Source: Burkholderiales bacterium UBA2647
GTDB lineage: Bacteria > Pseudomonadota > Gammaproteobacteria > Burkholderiales > Burkholderiaceae_E
Assembly: GCA_002359635.1 (NCBI GenBank)
Contig: DENJ01000017.1
Coordinates: 1 to 6,265 of the forward strand
Length of the DNA: 6,265 bases
Direction of reading: 5' to 3'
A model generated the notes under the pieces. It made no database searches. It saw only the letters and a list, made by a program, of their open reading frames with translations, and was not told the origin of the DNA. Of this stretch, positions 6,033 to 6,265 are shown piece after piece (within the stretch, counting starts at the first letter, position 1; every line of letters starts with the position of its first letter). A program made the position numbers and the translations under genes.

Positions 6033-6265
6033 ATGATGCCAGCCTATGCCCTCTGCCCTGTTAGCGCCCAGGAGTGGGAGAGCCAGTTCAATCCTCGCGC
6101 GGCGGTCCCGGCCTTTGCCAGCTTTCAAGAGGCACAGGCTAAGCGGTCGGCAGCGTATCGCGAATCGCTCAATCACTCACAATGGCAGGGCGATGTTCCC
6201 TACGGTCCCGGTGAACGTCAAAGGCTTGACTGGTTCAAGGGGCGCGCCGGGGGCCCGCTTCATGT
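6033..6265 (+). CDS. Alpha/beta hydrolase (esterase/kynurenine-formamidase-like), 5' part only
   Basis: The plus frame is open from 6033 to the right edge, giving 77 residues and part of a codon. Recognisable family N-terminal features are the EWESQFNPRAAVPAF stretch (14-28), then a helical Ala/Gln/Arg-rich segment, then DVPYGPGERQRLDWF (54-68), and GGPLHV at the edge, where the first strands lead towards the HGG oxyanion-hole motif. This layout is that of small esterases related to kynurenine formamidase. The catalytic Ser, Asp and His all lie beyond the window, so activity cannot be judged. The frame can also start at ATG 5991 (14 residues longer). 6033 is preferred for AAGG 8 bases upstream and because homologues usually begin shortly before the xEWExQxxPR stretch. 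The gene is transcribed away from the CoA-ester operon, so it may share regulation or release an acid or amide substrate for it (inference). Confidence 0.8.
   Translation, partial: MMPAYALCPVSAQEWESQFNPRAAVPAFASFQEAQAKRSAAYRESLNHSQWQGDVPYGPGERQRLDWFKGRAGGPLH

Noticed and set aside
5937..6176. Minus-strand open frame of 79 codons just upstream of the transferase
   Set aside because: It is antisense to the hydrolase gene, whose N-terminal family motifs support the plus strand. The sequence resembles no known small protein.

Overview
The window holds six protein-coding genes and no RNA gene, mobile element, CRISPR array or long non-coding stretch. Five genes lie on the minus strand and read right to left. 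They look like one catabolic operon for a carboxylic acid handled as its CoA ester. The sixth is the start of a divergently transcribed alpha/beta hydrolase at the right edge. Moderate-to-high GC, dense packing, ATGA stop/start overlaps and good Shine-Dalgarno sites indicate a bacterium. The combination of CaiB/BaiF transferase, HMG-CoA-lyase-like enzyme, acyl-CoA dehydrogenase and MmgE/PrpD is, from general knowledge, common in Burkholderiales and related Proteobacteria, but the species cannot be named from the sequence.

Layout in transcription order on the minus strand: a family III (CaiB/BaiF) CoA-transferase (5895-4603), an enoyl-CoA hydratase (4606-3773, overlapping the stop before it by 4 bases), an HMG-CoA-lyase-like enzyme (about 3690-2719), an acyl-CoA dehydrogenase (2722-1523, again a 4-base overlap), and, after a 146-base gap, an MmgE/PrpD protein (1376 to beyond the left edge). 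A plausible sigma70-type promoter lies at 5912-5940. It argues that the transferase starts at 5895 or 5889, not at an earlier in-frame codon. On the plus strand, the partial esterase/kynurenine-formamidase-like hydrolase begins at 6033 (or 5991).

Together the first four enzymes make a complete logical series: CoA is moved onto an acid, the acyl-CoA is oxidised to an enoyl-CoA, water is added, and the resulting 3-hydroxyacyl-CoA is cleaved between C2 and C3. With an HMG-CoA-lyase-type enzyme at the end and no biotin carboxylase in view, the best-fitting substrates are methyl-branched dicarboxylates (for example 3-methylglutarate via HMG-CoA, or methylsuccinate/itaconate via citramalyl-CoA). 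This is inference. The substrate is not fixed by the sequence.

The most notable molecular detail is in the acyl-CoA dehydrogenase. The usual C-terminal catalytic Glu is replaced by Pro378, while Glu257 stands where isovaleryl-CoA dehydrogenase carries its base. I see no clearly new type of system here. The region reads as an ordinary but uncharacterised degradation operon.
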